This document shows positions 54,064 to 64,000 of a stretch of DNA of 64,000 bases, piece by piece; the stretch's first letter is position 1, and each line of letters starts with the position of its first letter. The stretch lies in assembly GCF_013046825.1 (NCBI RefSeq), contig NZ_CP053187.1:2762001-2826000 (forward strand). The letters run 5' to 3'. The notes beneath the pieces are model-generated. The model was not told where the DNA came from. It did not search any database and worked only from the letters and a program-made list of their open reading frames with translations. Source of the DNA: Turicibacter sanguinis. Its GTDB lineage: Bacteria > Bacillota_I > Bacilli_A > MOL361 > Turicibacteraceae. Position numbers and translations under genes: made by a program.

Positions 54064-54627
54064 TTATAATCCAATTAAAATTCCGACTAAAGCTCCCGCT
54101 ACAATAAAAATAATTGGATGTTTATTGATTTTATTCGTCACAACATATAAGACTATAAATAAAATAAGTGCCTTTAGATTAAACAAATTAAAAATAGATT
54201 TAGTCTGATTAAAGGTATCAAGTGATAAAACTGAAATTTTAAAAACAGCAAATCCAGCAACCGCAATTAAACCTGTAACAGCCGGTCTTAAGGCATAAAA
54301 GACAGCCTGAACAGCCTGACTCTCTTTAAATTTATTTAAAACATGTGCCACAATGATAATAATAATAACCGATGGTGTAACCAACCCTACTGTTGCAAGG
54401 ATACCACCTAATATTCCAGCGGCATTAAACCCTGCATAAGTTGCCATATTAATTCCAATAGGTCCAGGTGTTGATTGAGAGACCGCAATCATATTTCCAA
54501 GCATTGCTTCATCAAACCATGTGTATTTTCCCGCTAATTCATATAAAAAGGGTAAAGTGGCTAACCCTCCACCAACAGCAAATAACCCAATCTTAAAAAA
54601 TTCAAAAAATAAAATAACATATGTCAT
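54064..54627 (-). CDS. chromate transporter half-protein, second subunit
   Basis: 187 residues, about five membrane segments. CHR-domain signature: FFKIGLFAVGGGLATLPFLYEL and SQSTPGPIGINMATYAGF. It starts on the A of the preceding TAA stop (TAATG), so it is translationally coupled to the first half. Short paired CHR proteins act together as a heterodimer in B. subtilis (YwrA/YwrB) and export chromate; the native substrate may differ. Confidence 0.9.
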   Translation of the reverse strand: MTYVILFFEFFKIGLFAVGGGLATLPFLYELAGKYTWFDEAMLGNMIAVSQSTPGPIGINMATYAGFNAAGILGGILATVGLVTPSVIIIIIVAHVLNKFKESQAVQAVFYALRPAVTGLIAVAGFAVFKISVLSLDTFNQTKSIFNLFNLKALILFIVLYVVTNKINKHPIIFIVAGALVGILIGL

Positions 54628-55187
54628 TATGCTTTTTCACCTCTTCCACCTTTAACAACTAATCCTACAATAGCAGCTAAAATCACAATAAATACCGGAG
54701 AAATGTTGATGATAAGACCTAAAGAACCTAAAACTCCGATTAAAATCGTGATTATCACAATACTTAAACAAACTTTATCAATCACAGAACCTTTCCATAA
54801 CTTGATTACAGCATTTAATACCAGAACGCAAACCGTTACACGTATTCCATTAAATGCATGCTGTACGATTTCAAACTCAGCGAAAGACTGTAAAAACGCG
54901 GCCAAAATCATAATAATCACTAATGATGGAAAAACAACGCCTGCTGTCGCAACAATTGCACCTAAAACTCCATGATGTTTATAACCGATAAAAGTGGCTG
55001 TATTAACCGCAATAACGCCTGGAGTACATTGCCCTACTGCATAGTAATCCATGACTTCCTCTTCGGTTGCCCATTTTTTTGTTTCGACAACCTCTTTTTG
55101 TAACATGGGTAACATCGCGTACCCACCACCAAAGGTTAATCCTCCAATTCGACAAAAAGTCCAAAACAAATCTAAATAATCGTGCAT
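54627..55187 (-). CDS. chromate transporter half-protein, first subunit
   Basis: 186 residues, about five membrane segments. CHR signature FCRIGGLTFGGGYAMLPMLQKEV and GQCTPGVIAVNTATFIGYK. It pairs with the gene that overlaps its stop. Divergent repeat with its partner: FGGGYAMLP versus VGGGLATLP. GGAGG precedes the start. Confidence 0.9.
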   Translation of the reverse strand: MHDYLDLFWTFCRIGGLTFGGGYAMLPMLQKEVVETKKWATEEEVMDYYAVGQCTPGVIAVNTATFIGYKHHGVLGAIVATAGVVFPSLVIIMILAAFLQSFAEFEIVQHAFNGIRVTVCVLVLNAVIKLWKGSVIDKVCLSIVIITILIGVLGSLGLIINISPVFIVILAAIVGLVVKGGRGEKA

Positions 55188-55258
55188 GTCTTAACCTCCA
55201 AAATCTTGTCATTCTTAACTATTATATCTCAAAATTTCCATATTAAAAGAAAATACTG

Positions 55259-55311
55259 TTTTCAAATAAAAAAATCTCTATTCTTTGAATAGAGATTTTT
55301 TTATTTGAAAA
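55259..55311 (-). terminator. ppaC terminator
   Basis: A 23-bp near-perfect stem: TTCAAATAAAAAAATCTC arm mirrored around a TTT loop, with T-runs in both directions. It lies directly after ppaC. Confidence 0.9.
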
Positions 55312-56229
55312 TTAAGCATTACGATCCATGAAAGGAACAATTTGTTTTTTACGTGAAACAACACCTGCTAATAAAGCTGTGTTATCGACTAATTCAACAT
55401 TAAATGCTTTTTCAACGATATCTGTACGATCTCCTAATGTGATAACTTGTGAGTTACTATTTAAGATATCCGTGATAACTGCCACAAATAGATTTAATCC
55501 TTTTTGTGCAATAATTGCTTTCATTTGTTCTTCTAACTCTGCTTTACGAGTCATCATATCCTCGATACTAACTGTGTTAATTTGAGCAATCTCAACAGTA
55601 GATGTTCCCATTGGGAAGACTTTTGAGTCGATTCCTAATAATTGTTCAGCAGAGTAATCAGATAAATCTGTTCCAGCTTTTAACATTTCAAGTCCATAAA
55701 CTTCAACATCAAGTCCTGCAATTTCTGCTAACTCACGGCATGCTTTTTCATCTTCTGGAGTACATGTTGGTGATTTGAATAATAATGAATCTGAGATAAT
55801 CGCACTTGCCATTAATCCAGCCATTGTTGGTTCAATTTCAATTCCATTTTCTTTATACATTTTATAAAGAATTGTTCCCGTACATCCAACAGGTTCCGCA
55901 CGATAGAATAAAGGTTCAGATGTTTGGAAGTTTGCTAAACGGTGATGATCCACTACCATTTTAATGCGAGCTTTTTCGATTCCATCTGCACTTTGATTAA
56001 ATTCATTATGGTCCACTAAAATGACTTCGTCATTTTCAGTTACAGCATCAATTAATTTTGGTGCTTCAATTTGGAAGTGATTTAAAATATATTGAGTTTC
56101 CTTGTTCACGTCACCTAAACGACAAGCCATTACGTCATGTCCTAATTTTGTTTGTAAGTCTGTCATGACTAAAGTAGATGTAATTGAATCTGTATCTGGG
56201 TTTTTATGTCCGAATACTAATGTAGCCAT
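55312..56229 (-). CDS. ppaC: manganese-dependent inorganic pyrophosphatase
   Basis: 305 residues, family II. DHH-family metal motifs FGHKNPDTDS (residues 6-15), VDHNEFNQ and VDHHRLAN, then the C-terminal DHHA2 substrate domain ending SRKKQIVPF. It hydrolyses PPi to drive biosynthesis. GGAGGAATG-type ribosome site. Monocistronic. Confidence 0.97.
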   Translation of the reverse strand: MATLVFGHKNPDTDSITSTLVMTDLQTKLGHDVMACRLGDVNKETQYILNHFQIEAPKLIDAVTENDEVILVDHNEFNQSADGIEKARIKMVVDHHRLANFQTSEPLFYRAEPVGCTGTILYKMYKENGIEIEPTMAGLMASAIISDSLLFKSPTCTPEDEKACRELAEIAGLDVEVYGLEMLKAGTDLSDYSAEQLLGIDSKVFPMGTSTVEIAQINTVSIEDMMTRKAELEEQMKAIIAQKGLNLFVAVITDILNSNSQVITLGDRTDIVEKAFNVELVDNTALLAGVVSRKKQIVPFMDRNA

Positions 56230-56396
56230 TGATTCATTCCTCCTTCTGCATTTTCACTTCTCTTATTTTACACTAAAACCGTCAAAAACTCATCGCCTTT
56301 TACACTAAATTCGTAACTTTTCAATTATATTTTATCAAATTCAGACTAGACTAAAAGTATTGAGGATTCATCTTCATCAAAAAAGGAGGACTAGTT

Positions 56397-58190
56397 TTGA
56401 AAACAACATGGGATTTAACCGCACTATACGAGTCATTTGAAAGTGAGAATTTTTTAAATGACCTCAAAAAAGTTGATGAATTAACCCAATCCTATAATCA
56501 TTTTGCCAATCAAATTTCAAATTCAACACAAGAGACTAAAACGTTACTACTTCAATATTTAAATTTTCAACAGGAGCTTAACGACTTATTTGGCCGTCTT
56601 TTTTCTTATTGCTCGCTCACTTTAAGTACTGATACAACGAATAAATCAGCTTTAAAATATTCTGATGTGCTCAATGAAAAATCAAGCTCCCTTGCGAAAA
56701 GTGATACGGTTCTTAATCATTGGATTGGCAATTTAAAAGATCTTGATACTTTACTTAAAACCGATGCTAATCTTGAAGCCCACACCTTTTTCTTTAAAGA
56801 ATTACAACGCTTCAGTCACTATTTATTAAGTGATAACGAAGAATCTATTATTGCGAAAATGCAAAATACAGGATCAATTGCGTGGGCTAAGCTAAAAGAT
56901 ACCATTACCTCGCAGCTCATAGTTGAGGTTGAATTAAATGGCGAAGTCAAATCAATGCCATTAGCCATGGCAAGAAATCTGGCTCATGACCCTAGTGCCG
57001 AAGTCCGAAAAAGTGCTTATGAATGCGAGTTAAAAGCCTATGAAAAAGTAGAAGATTCATTAGCGGCTTGTCTGAGTAACATTAAAGGAGAAGTCATTAC
57101 AACTGCTACCTTACGAGGATATGAATCCCCTCTTGATGAGACGTTAATAAAATCAAGAATGACTCGCCAAACACTAGATGCCATGCTTGAAGCCATCGAG
57201 GAAAGTTTACCTAAATTCCGAGAATTTCTTCGCCTCAAGGCCTCTTTACTTGGACATAAAGGTGGATTACCTTTTTACGATTTATTCGCTCCCGTTTGTG
57301 ACCAACCTCAAACCTTTGACTACGAAAGAGGAACTGAATTTGTATTAAAACAATTTAGCACGTTCTCTGATACATTAGCCAATTATGCCAAAAAAGCGAT
57401 TGATGAAGCCTGGATTGATGTTTATCCAAAACAAGGAAAAGTTGGCGGTGCTTTTTGTTCAAATCTTCATTGGATTAAGCAAAGTCGTTTCTTATTAAAT
57501 TATGGAGATCAATTTAGTGACGTTGTGACGCTTGCTCACGAACTTGGACATGGATTTCACGGCGAATGCTTAACAAAAGAAAGTAGCTTAAATTCAAGTT
57601 ACCCTATGCCTGTGGCTGAAACAGCTTCAACGTTCTGTGAAACCATTATCAAAAAAGCTGCGATTAAAAATGGAACAGATGATGAAATTTTTAGAATTTT
57701 AGAAACTGAATTAACGGACTCAACTCAAATTATTGTCGATATCTATAGTCGATATTTATTTGAAACTGAATTATTTAAAGAACGAGCACAAGGTTCTATT
57801 AGTTCAAAAGAATTACAAGACATGATGATTAAAGCACAAAAAGAAGCCTATGGAAATGGCCTCGATTTTGAATCTCTTCATCCTTATATGTGGGCATGCA
57901 AACCTCATTATTATGATGCTTCAGCGAATTTCTATAATTTCCCTTATGCGTTTGGTTTACTATTTGCTAAAGGTTTATACGCTAAATATCAAGAAGTTGG
58001 AAGTGAGTTTGTAAAATCTTATGAACAGCTTTTATCTATTACTGGTAAAAATTCAGCCGAAGAGATTGCCAGAACCGTAGACATCGATTTAACGAAAAAA
58101 GAATTTTGGCAAACCTCTTTAAAACTTATTACAGATGACATTCAAACATTTAAAGAGCTTGCCAAAAAGAAATATCCCACTCTATTATAA
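56397..58190 (+). CDS. pepF: oligoendopeptidase F, M3 family
   Basis: 597 residues from a TTG at 56397, with AGGAGG 7 nt upstream; no better start is near. Zinc protease motif HELGH at 381-385 (TLAHELGHGFHGECL) with the downstream glutamate in MPVAETASTFCE, and the C-terminal YDASANFYNFPYAFG typical of PepF. It cleaves short peptides in the cytoplasm. Length is normal for the family. Confidence 0.95.
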   Translation: MKTTWDLTALYESFESENFLNDLKKVDELTQSYNHFANQISNSTQETKTLLLQYLNFQQELNDLFGRLFSYCSLTLSTDTTNKSALKYSDVLNEKSSSLAKSDTVLNHWIGNLKDLDTLLKTDANLEAHTFFFKELQRFSHYLLSDNEESIIAKMQNTGSIAWAKLKDTITSQLIVEVELNGEVKSMPLAMARNLAHDPSAEVRKSAYECELKAYEKVEDSLAACLSNIKGEVITTATLRGYESPLDETLIKSRMTRQTLDAMLEAIEESLPKFREFLRLKASLLGHKGGLPFYDLFAPVCDQPQTFDYERGTEFVLKQFSTFSDTLANYAKKAIDEAWIDVYPKQGKVGGAFCSNLHWIKQSRFLLNYGDQFSDVVTLAHELGHGFHGECLTKESSLNSSYPMPVAETASTFCETIIKKAAIKNGTDDEIFRILETELTDSTQIIVDIYSRYLFETELFKERAQGSISSKELQDMMIKAQKEAYGNGLDFESLHPYMWACKPHYYDASANFYNFPYAFGLLFAKGLYAKYQEVGSEFVKSYEQLLSITGKNSAEEIARTVDIDLTKKEFWQTSLKLITDDIQTFKELAKKKYPTLL

Positions 58191-58199
58191 TTAAGCCGA

Positions 58200-58224
58200 A
58201 GCCCTATTTTTTATAGGGCCTTTT
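58200..58224 (+). terminator. pepF terminator
   Basis: GCCCTAT-TTTTT-ATAGGGC followed by CTTTT on the plus strand. Confidence 0.75.
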
Positions 58225-58251
58225 AATTTGTTAATTTTTGGAATAGACTAC

Positions 58252-58280
58252 TTGATTTTTAAACCTCAATGACTGATAAT
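58252..58280 (+). promoter_or_regulatory. MFS gene promoter
   Basis: TTGATT (58252-58257), 17-bp spacer, GATAAT (58275-58280), 40 nt before the start. Confidence 0.55.
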
Positions 58281-58319
58281 GAATGGGTTATTTGATTTAG
58301 TTTTAAAAGGAGAATTCTA

Positions 58320-59624
58320 ATGAGAAGTTATGAGTTTTACAAGTGGAGAATTTGGATTATTTTAGCCTTTTCTTTTGTTCTATCTCTGTTTCATCGAGGT
58401 GCAATGGGGGTTATCTCACCTTATTTAAGCTATGATCTAAATGCAACCGCATCGGAAATTAGCCAAATCGCATCGGTTACGTTCTACACTTATGCCCTCA
58501 TGCAAATTCCTGCTGGCCTGTTACTGGATTACTACGGTTATCGTAAAGTAAGCGGCATCGGAATCTTCATAACAGGAATAGGATCCATCTTATTAGGATT
58601 GACGCCTTATTTATCCTTAGCCTTTTTAGGTCGCCTACTAATCGGACTTGGAACCTCTGTTATTTTTATCTCTGTTTTAAAAGCACAATCCATTTGGTTT
58701 TCAAAAAACGACTTTGTCAAAGTATCAGGATTCCTTTCTTTCATTGGCAATGCTGGTGGATTATCCGCTACCTTTCCGCTTTCGATATTAATTGGTTTGA
58801 TAGGATGGCGATTTTCTATGATTGGGACAGGAATTTTATGCCTCATGATTTCCATTCTAATCTACTTCTTTGTTTCTAATTCCCCAACCAATTACGGATA
58901 TGCACCACTAGTTTCACAGCCAGGACAAACCAAACTGGAACTTAAGGAGGCGATTTTATCAACTTTTAAAAATAAAGCGATTTGGCGTAACTTTTTCTCA
59001 TTATTTACACTGGTTGGATGTACCACTGCTTTAAGTGGTGTTTGGGGAATTAATTATTTAACAACCGTCTATCACATTAATTCAACTCACGCTTCCTTTT
59101 ATATTTCCTTTATTTTACTAGGTCTGATCATAGGCTCTCTTTTTATTTCTAAATTGTTAATATTATTTAAAGGAAATATCCCAGTTTGTCAACGTTTCTG
59201 TTGTCTGGGAATCTCGCTCATTTGGTTTTATTTTTTATTTTGGGTAAATGGTAACCCGCCTCTTTGGATTCTTCCTTTTTTATTTTTTTCAATGGGATTT
59301 TTGGCGACCTCTCACATCTTATCCTTTACCGATATTACCTCTTATTGCGATTCAAAACATAGTGGTTTAGCCAGTAGCGTCATCAATGCTGGTGAATTTA
59401 TTGCTAGTTCCCTTGTGACACAATTTATTGGGTTCACACTAGACTTTAACTTTAATGGAAGTATCGTTAATAATATTCGTCATTATAGCGCTGAACAATT
59501 TAAATTAAGTTTTAATATCTTTTTTATTATTTCCTTAATGGGGATCTTAACGAGTTTTATCGGTTATAAAAAAGGGGGAAAACTAAGTCTCTTCTTAAAA
59601 TTCAAACATAAAAAAGTCGTCTAG
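58320..59624 (+). CDS. MFS transporter
   Basis: 434 residues with about 12 membrane segments. MFS motif A appears as GLLLDYYGYRKVSGIG between helices 2 and 3; N-terminal FHRGAMGVISPYLSYDL and LGRLLIGLGTS resemble organic-anion or sugar-acid MFS carriers. The substrate is unknown. AAAGGAG precedes the ATG. Monocistronic. Confidence 0.88.
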   Translation: MRSYEFYKWRIWIILAFSFVLSLFHRGAMGVISPYLSYDLNATASEISQIASVTFYTYALMQIPAGLLLDYYGYRKVSGIGIFITGIGSILLGLTPYLSLAFLGRLLIGLGTSVIFISVLKAQSIWFSKNDFVKVSGFLSFIGNAGGLSATFPLSILIGLIGWRFSMIGTGILCLMISILIYFFVSNSPTNYGYAPLVSQPGQTKLELKEAILSTFKNKAIWRNFFSLFTLVGCTTALSGVWGINYLTTVYHINSTHASFYISFILLGLIIGSLFISKLLILFKGNIPVCQRFCCLGISLIWFYFLFWVNGNPPLWILPFLFFSMGFLATSHILSFTDITSYCDSKHSGLASSVINAGEFIASSLVTQFIGFTLDFNFNGSIVNNIRHYSAEQFKLSFNIFFIISLMGILTSFIGYKKGGKLSLFLKFKHKKVV

Positions 59625-59640
59625 AATTAGACGACTTTTT
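59611..59640. terminator. bidirectional terminator
   Basis: AAAAAGTCGTCTA-GAAT-TAGACGACTTTTT between the convergent MFS and hydrolase genes; it contains the MFS stop. Confidence 0.9.
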
Positions 59641-60555
59641 TTATATATTTGTTTCTAACCAGTTATAGATATCTTCATAAACTTCTAACTTATTTTTTTC
59701 ATTTAAGATTTCATGAAGCATCTGTGGATATAATTTTATCTGAACATTGATTAGCTGTGCTTTTTGCATTGCATGAAATGCTTTTTTTACCATTTTACCT
59801 TCTTCACCTACAGGATCATCCTCACCCGAGATAAATAAAACAGGTAAATCATGTGGCATTTTTTCAATGTTTTTATCATCTGTTATATACAATAATCCCG
59901 TAAATAAATCATAAAATCCGGCATTGGTAAAAATAAATCCGCAACTCGAATCGGCGACGAATTCACGTACGACTTCTTCATCATAACAAATCCAGTCACT
60001 AGCCGTTTTAGCATTGGGAAGATTACGATTAAATGTTCCATAAGATAACTGATTAATTAATTTATTTCGATGTTTAGATCCTTGGTATCGTTTTGCTAGG
60101 CGTGATACAAATTGGCCTATCTTAAGCAAAAATTTCGGATTATGTGCCGTCCCAGATAAAATCAATCCATTAATCGTTTCACCATAATCAATCGCATAAT
60201 GTCTTGCGAGAAAAGATCCCATACTATGTCCAAGCATGACAATTGGCAATTCTGGATTGTGAGCATGAATTAAATCGTTAATACTCTTTAAGTCATCCAC
60301 CATCATCTGCCATCCATCTTCCTCTCCAAAGTAACCATAGTCCTCTGGTGATGAAACAGATTTACCATGACCTCGATGATCATTCGCATAAACGATGTAT
60401 CCTTTATCTGTTAAATAATTAATAAATGCTTCATAACGACCGGCGTGTTCGCATGAGCCATGTACGAGTTGAATCACTCCACGTGTTCGAATATCTGCAT
60501 GTGGTTCATAAATATAGAGTTCTATATCCTGACCATCTACCATTTGAACTTTCAA
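59641..60555 (-). CDS. alpha/beta hydrolase, monoacylglycerol lipase-like
   Basis: 304 residues from a TTG at 60553-60555 (AAGGGG 9 nt upstream); an ATG three codons later is an alternative. Nucleophile elbow GHSMGS, oxyanion region VIQLVHGSCEHAGRYE, ANDHRGHGKS, the acid in ISGEDDPVGE and the catalytic His in PQMLHEILNE. This is the serine aminopeptidase S33/monoglyceride lipase layout. It probably hydrolyses acylglycerols or lysophospholipids. Confidence 0.88.
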   Translation of the reverse strand: MKVQMVDGQDIELYIYEPHADIRTRGVIQLVHGSCEHAGRYEAFINYLTDKGYIVYANDHRGHGKSVSSPEDYGYFGEEDGWQMMVDDLKSINDLIHAHNPELPIVMLGHSMGSFLARHYAIDYGETINGLILSGTAHNPKFLLKIGQFVSRLAKRYQGSKHRNKLINQLSYGTFNRNLPNAKTASDWICYDEEVVREFVADSSCGFIFTNAGFYDLFTGLLYITDDKNIEKMPHDLPVLFISGEDDPVGEEGKMVKKAFHAMQKAQLINVQIKLYPQMLHEILNEKNKLEVYEDIYNWLETNI

Positions 60556-60587
60556 GAAATGTGGCCCCTTTCATCTTTCATATCTAT

Positions 60588-60616
60588 ACTGTACCATATT
60601 TCTTGACGTATTCCAA
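60588..60616 (-). promoter_or_regulatory. hydrolase gene promoter
   Basis: On the minus strand TTGGAA (60611-60616), 17-bp spacer, TACAGT (60588-60593), with TGG just before the -10. Confidence 0.6.
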
Positions 60617-60672
60617 CTACTTAAGACGTTCATAATAGATGAATCAATTGTTTTATACCCTTTTCATACACT

Positions 60673-61422
60673 TTATTTAAAAAATTGATGATCTCCCACC
60701 ACAATTTCATATGGATTAAAACGTTGTCCTTTAAACGTTAAATAGGTTTCAATCACACCAAAATCATCAACTGTTGCAATTCCAATTATGCGTTGCGAAG
60801 CCACTAAATCGTAAGTTCCATTCCCTAGTGGAGTAATGATCGGTGCCAATCCCCCGAGCGGTAATACCTCGCCTTTAATCGTTCCCTTAACGCTTCCATC
60901 CGGATTGTAGTACTTAGATAATAATTGTAAATCTTTTTTAGATACATCCAATCTAAACGTTTGATTAAACCCATTGGTTAATTCGATTTTAAATCCGTCT
61001 TGGAACGTCACTTGCCATTGAGTTTCTTCATTAAATTTTTCATAATCAAACAATTGAATAGGCGTTTTTTCTCTAAAACTATATAAATAATAATAGTTAA
61101 TATTGCCACTTCCACCAGAACTAACCGATACATAGACATCCTCAATAAAATCTTGATTAAAATCCCCGACAAAAAGCATTCCCCCATATCCTCCTTTTAA
61201 TGGTAAAACTTGTGTGATTGTTTCATTCGTAATCCCATCTACAATAAAAAGTGTCAAATCCTCTTGATAAATCGCATCTGGACTTGATTTACTTCCTGCT
61301 AAATAAATAAAATCATCAACTTGATCACCTGTTACATCTCCAAGCTTCATATCGAAGATATAGGGGGTCTGTACTTCTATATACGCCTCAATAGCTGGAG
61401 GAGTCATCGTATCCATAAACAT
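60673..61422 (-). CDS. FG-GAP/VCBS-like repeat protein, paralogue
   Basis: 249 residues, no signal peptide. LGDVTGDQVDDFIYLAG near residue 27 and VGDFNQDFIEDVYVSVSSGGSGNINYYYLYSF near 85 correspond block by block to the protein at 34520-35254. Calcium-loop acidic residues are partly kept. The C-terminal ASQRIIGIATVDDFGVIETYLTF also matches LTHRILGRSHNDTLGYVSAYLVF of the paralogue. Function unknown; relatives are common in spore-formers. Confidence 0.65.
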   Translation of the reverse strand: MFMDTMTPPAIEAYIEVQTPYIFDMKLGDVTGDQVDDFIYLAGSKSSPDAIYQEDLTLFIVDGITNETITQVLPLKGGYGGMLFVGDFNQDFIEDVYVSVSSGGSGNINYYYLYSFREKTPIQLFDYEKFNEETQWQVTFQDGFKIELTNGFNQTFRLDVSKKDLQLLSKYYNPDGSVKGTIKGEVLPLGGLAPIITPLGNGTYDLVASQRIIGIATVDDFGVIETYLTFKGQRFNPYEIVVGDHQFFK

Positions 61423-61517
61423 CCAAATCTTCTCCTTTCATCATTTATACGGTTAGTATGAGTTAGAATCGGGAATTTATGAGCAAGGATGAATATATTT
61501 ACAATATATTTTTCTTT

Positions 61518-61553
61518 AAAAAAGAGACTAGATTTAATATCTAGTCTCTTTTG
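61518..61553 (-). terminator. polC terminator
   Basis: AAAAGAGACTAGAT/ATCTAGTCTCTTTT stem just after the polC stop, with a run of T on the minus strand. Confidence 0.9.
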
Positions 61554-61556
61554 CAT

Positions 61557-64000
61557 TTAAAATAAAGTTAATTGATTGCTTGGCGGTTGCGTTGCTGCTT
61601 TAGCTGGTTTATCATTTCCAAGCTCCATATCTCCAAAAACATTCATTAATTGTAATTTTTCAATTAAGGCTTTAGAAACTTTTCCACGTTGTTGGACTTC
61701 TTTTATGGTTACAAACGGCGCTTCTTCCCTTGCAGCCACAATTTGTCTTGCCACGTTTTCTCCTAAACCATCTAATGCCGTAAATGGCGGAATGAGTGAT
61801 TTTCCATCCTCAGAAATTTTAAAATCTACGGCATTTGATTCTTCGATATTGAAGTTTTGGAAGTAGAAACCACGCTCTGTCATCTCCAATGCAATCTCTA
61901 AAATGGTCACTAAGTTTTTCTCTTTTGGTGTTGCGTCAAACCCTTTTTCTTCAATTTCATCTAAACGTTTACGAATGGCATCAGGTCCTTTAATCATGGT
62001 TTCCATTTCAAAAACATCTGCACGTTTTGAGAAATAAGCACAGTAATAATAAATAGGATGATGAACTTTAAACCACGCGATACGAATGGCCATTAAAACG
62101 TAAGCTGTCGCGTGGGCTTTTGGGAACATGTACTTAATTTGACCACATGACCAAATATACCATTCTGGAATCTTATGCTTACGCATCTCTTCTTCAAATT
62201 CTTTCCATCCATCTGGATTTTTACTCGCTAATCCTTTACGAACAAACTCCATGATTTTAAACGCTAAGGCAGGTTCAAGTCCACCATACATTAAGTAAAC
62301 CATGATATCATCACGACATCCGATAACATTTTTGAATTCAACTTTTCCAAACTTATCATATTTTCCGGAAACTAAATCTGCCGCATTATTTAACCAAACG
62401 TCAGTTCCATGTGATAGCCCTGAAATTTTAACTAATTCGGCAAATGTCTTCGGTTTGGTATCTTCTAACATATTACGAACAAACGGTGTCCCAAATTCAG
62501 GAACCCCATAAGAACCCGTTGTCGAACGAATTTGTTCTGGCGTTACCCCTAATGATTCTGTTGAATAGAATAATTTATAAACTTCAGGATCATCCGTTGG
62601 AATATCTTTTGGATCAATACCTGAGATATCTTGTAAATAACGAATAACCGTCGGATCATCGTGCCCTAGAATATCGAGTTTTAATAAATTATCATGAATT
62701 GAGTGGAAGTCGAAATGTGTGGTTCTCCATTCTGCTGTTGGATCATCAGCTGGATATTGAATCGGTGTCACATCATAGATATCCATATAGTTAGGAACAA
62801 CAATAATCCCACCCGGATGCTGTCCTGATGTACGACGAACCCCTTCACATCCTTTAGCCATTCGTTCAATTTCAGCCGTTCGCATTTCACGATTGGTATC
62901 TTCAAGGAACCCTTTAACATAACCAAAGGCTGTTTTTTCAGCAACGGTACCAATCGTTCCAGCACGGAACGCAAAGTCATCACCAAACACTTCACGACAA
63001 TATAAATGGGCAACTGGCTGATATTCACCAGAGAAATTTAAATCGATATCAGGTACTTTATCTCCTTTAAATCCAAGGAAGGTTTCAAACGGGATATCAT
63101 GTCCATCTTTTCGCATCTTAGTGCCACAATGTGGACAAGTTGCATCTGGTAAATCAAAACCAGATTCAGCATTTGCTAAAATGTCTTGGAATGCTTCTTC
63201 CTCTGGTCGGATTCCATAGCGTTGTTTCTCCTCTTCGTTCATTTTAAAAGCCGCAAATAAACAGTTTGGACAACGGTAATGCGGTGATAGCGGATTAACC
63301 TCTGTGATATCTGTCAAAGTTGCAACAAAAGACGATCCAACCGAACCACGTGATCCTACTAGATAACCATCATCCAATGATTTTTTTACAAGCATGTGCG
63401 AGATATAATAAATAACGGCAAATCCATTTCCGATAATACTATTTAACTCTTTAATTAAACGATCAAGCACATATTGAGGTAATTCTTCCCCATACCACTC
63501 ATGTGCTCTTTCATAACACATTTCAGTTAAACGGTCCTTGATACTTGGAATCCCTTTATCTTTTAAGAAATCATCAGCAGGCGTGAACAATTCATCTTTA
63601 ATCGCTTTTATCATTTCACAAGAATCAGCAATTGCATTTGGATTAGTGACAATGATTTCTTTTTGTTTCGCCTCATCTAAAAAACTAAAATCATGGTACA
63701 TTTCATCTGTTGTTCTAAAATGCATACTTGGAATTTCTTTAATATCTGGATGATTTAGAGGATGGCGTCCTCCTCCAATCATTGGTGTGCGCGTATAAAT
63801 TTGACGATAAAGTTTATCTTCACGATTTAAATGGTGAACATCTCCGGTTGCGCACACTGGAATATTTAACTCTTCACCCACTTTTATAATCGTTTTAATC
63901 GTCTCGATAATGGACTGAGCCATCTCTTTTGAGTTTTGATCAATGAGATGTGAATAAACTTCGGGTGGCTGTACTTCTAAATAATCATAAAATTTCGCCT
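61557..64000 (-). CDS. polC: DNA polymerase III PolC, C-terminal part
   Basis: The last 814 codons of the Gram-positive replicative polymerase; the reading frame stays open to the right edge, so the true start is outside the window. Visible parts: the end of the PHP domain ([13 protein letters not shown]), the zinc-binding CPNC...CPHCGTKM, the catalytic [13 protein letters not shown], and the helix-hairpin-helix region near the end. The extreme C-terminus NQLTLF is a sliding-clamp-binding motif. It copies the chromosome. Confidence 0.98.
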   Translation of the reverse strand, partial: AKFYDYLEVQPPEVYSHLIDQNSKEMAQSIIETIKTIIKVGEELNIPVCATGDVHHLNREDKLYRQIYTRTPMIGGGRHPLNHPDIKEIPSMHFRTTDEMYHDFSFLDEAKQKEIIVTNPNAIADSCEMIKAIKDELFTPADDFLKDKGIPSIKDRLTEMCYERAHEWYGEELPQYVLDRLIKELNSIIGNGFAVIYYISHMLVKKSLDDGYLVGSRGSVGSSFVATLTDITEVNPLSPHYRCPNCLFAAFKMNEEEKQRYGIRPEEEAFQDILANAESGFDLPDATCPHCGTKMRKDGHDIPFETFLGFKGDKVPDIDLNFSGEYQPVAHLYCREVFGDDFAFRAGTIGTVAEKTAFGYVKGFLEDTNREMRTAEIERMAKGCEGVRRTSGQHPGGIIVVPNYMDIYDVTPIQYPADDPTAEWRTTHFDFHSIHDNLLKLDILGHDDPTVIRYLQDISGIDPKDIPTDDPEVYKLFYSTESLGVTPEQIRSTTGSYGVPEFGTPFVRNMLEDTKPKTFAELVKISGLSHGTDVWLNNAADLVSGKYDKFGKVEFKNVIGCRDDIMVYLMYGGLEPALAFKIMEFVRKGLASKNPDGWKEFEEEMRKHKIPEWYIWSCGQIKYMFPKAHATAYVLMAIRIAWFKVHHPIYYYCAYFSKRADVFEMETMIKGPDAIRKRLDEIEEKGFDATPKEKNLVTILEIALEMTERGFYFQNFNIEESNAVDFKISEDGKSLIPPFTALDGLGENVARQIVAAREEAPFVTIKEVQQRGKVSKALIEKLQLMNVFGDMELGNDKPAKAATQPPSNQLTLF

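Noticed and set aside
32231-64000. A defence island, toxin-antitoxin pair, prophage or biosynthetic cluster in the accessory half
   Set aside because: Most genes are single transcription units of ordinary metabolic or transport families. No nuclease/ATPase modules, integrases or phage structural genes were found together.

Overview
The window is low-GC chromosomal DNA from an endospore-forming member of the Bacillota. The spore genes spoIIGA, sigE, sigG and spoVD sit inside a cell-division/peptidoglycan cluster ordered as in Bacillus subtilis, and MurE carries the DNPR signature of meso-diaminopimelate cell walls. PolC, a T-box leader on ileS and strong AGGAGG ribosome sites fit the same group. 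Gene content looks most like Turicibacter or a relative. That assignment is an inference from memory of the families, not a database result.

Layout. 1-3700 (minus strand): the start of ileS with its T-box leader, then the division-accessory operon ylmE-sepF-ylmG-ylmH-divIVA-like, and ylmC. 3797-6207: sigG, sigE and spoIIGA. 6356-7841: a complete ISL3-type insertion sequence between spoIIGA and ftsZ. 7865-24894: the dcw cluster (mraZ, rsmH, ftsL, pbpB, spoVD, murE, mraY, murD, [ftsW], murG, murB, divIB, ftsA, ftsZ), all on the minus strand except ftsW, which keeps its ancestral place but is inverted and has its own promoter and terminator. 25155-32071: engB, lon, clpX, tig and a YsoA-like protein, again in B. 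subtilis order. Two tRNA genes follow (Arg-TCT and Leu-CAA).

32231-64000 is a mosaic of small transcription units separated by strong hairpin terminators. It holds a membrane thioredoxin-like protein, a 26-residue membrane peptide, two FG-GAP-like paralogues, a GNAT acetyltransferase, a possible divergent NERD-like protein, a DcuC transporter, a PcrA/UvrD-type helicase and glycerol dehydrogenase. It also holds the hybrid-cluster protein with a Crp/Fnr regulator, a BrnQ transporter, an RNA methyltransferase-like protein, an arylsulfate sulfotransferase lipoprotein, a cation/proton antiporter and a repeat-rich membrane protein. It ends with paired chromate-transporter halves, Mn-dependent pyrophosphatase, oligoendopeptidase F, an MFS transporter, an alpha/beta hydrolase and the 3' two-thirds of polC.

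The most informative regulatory signals are MraZ-type GTGG repeats in front of mraZ; a CRP-type TGTGA-N6-TCACA site at about -41.5 of hcp beside a regulator with a matching recognition helix; a long-spacer spoIIG-type promoter in front of spoIIGA; and hairpins in the insertion sequence that could hide the transposase start codon in read-through RNA. I saw no CRISPR array, prophage, rRNA operon or recognisable defence island, and no clear multi-gene new system. The novelty here is regulatory and architectural, plus a few unrecognised small or divergent proteins.
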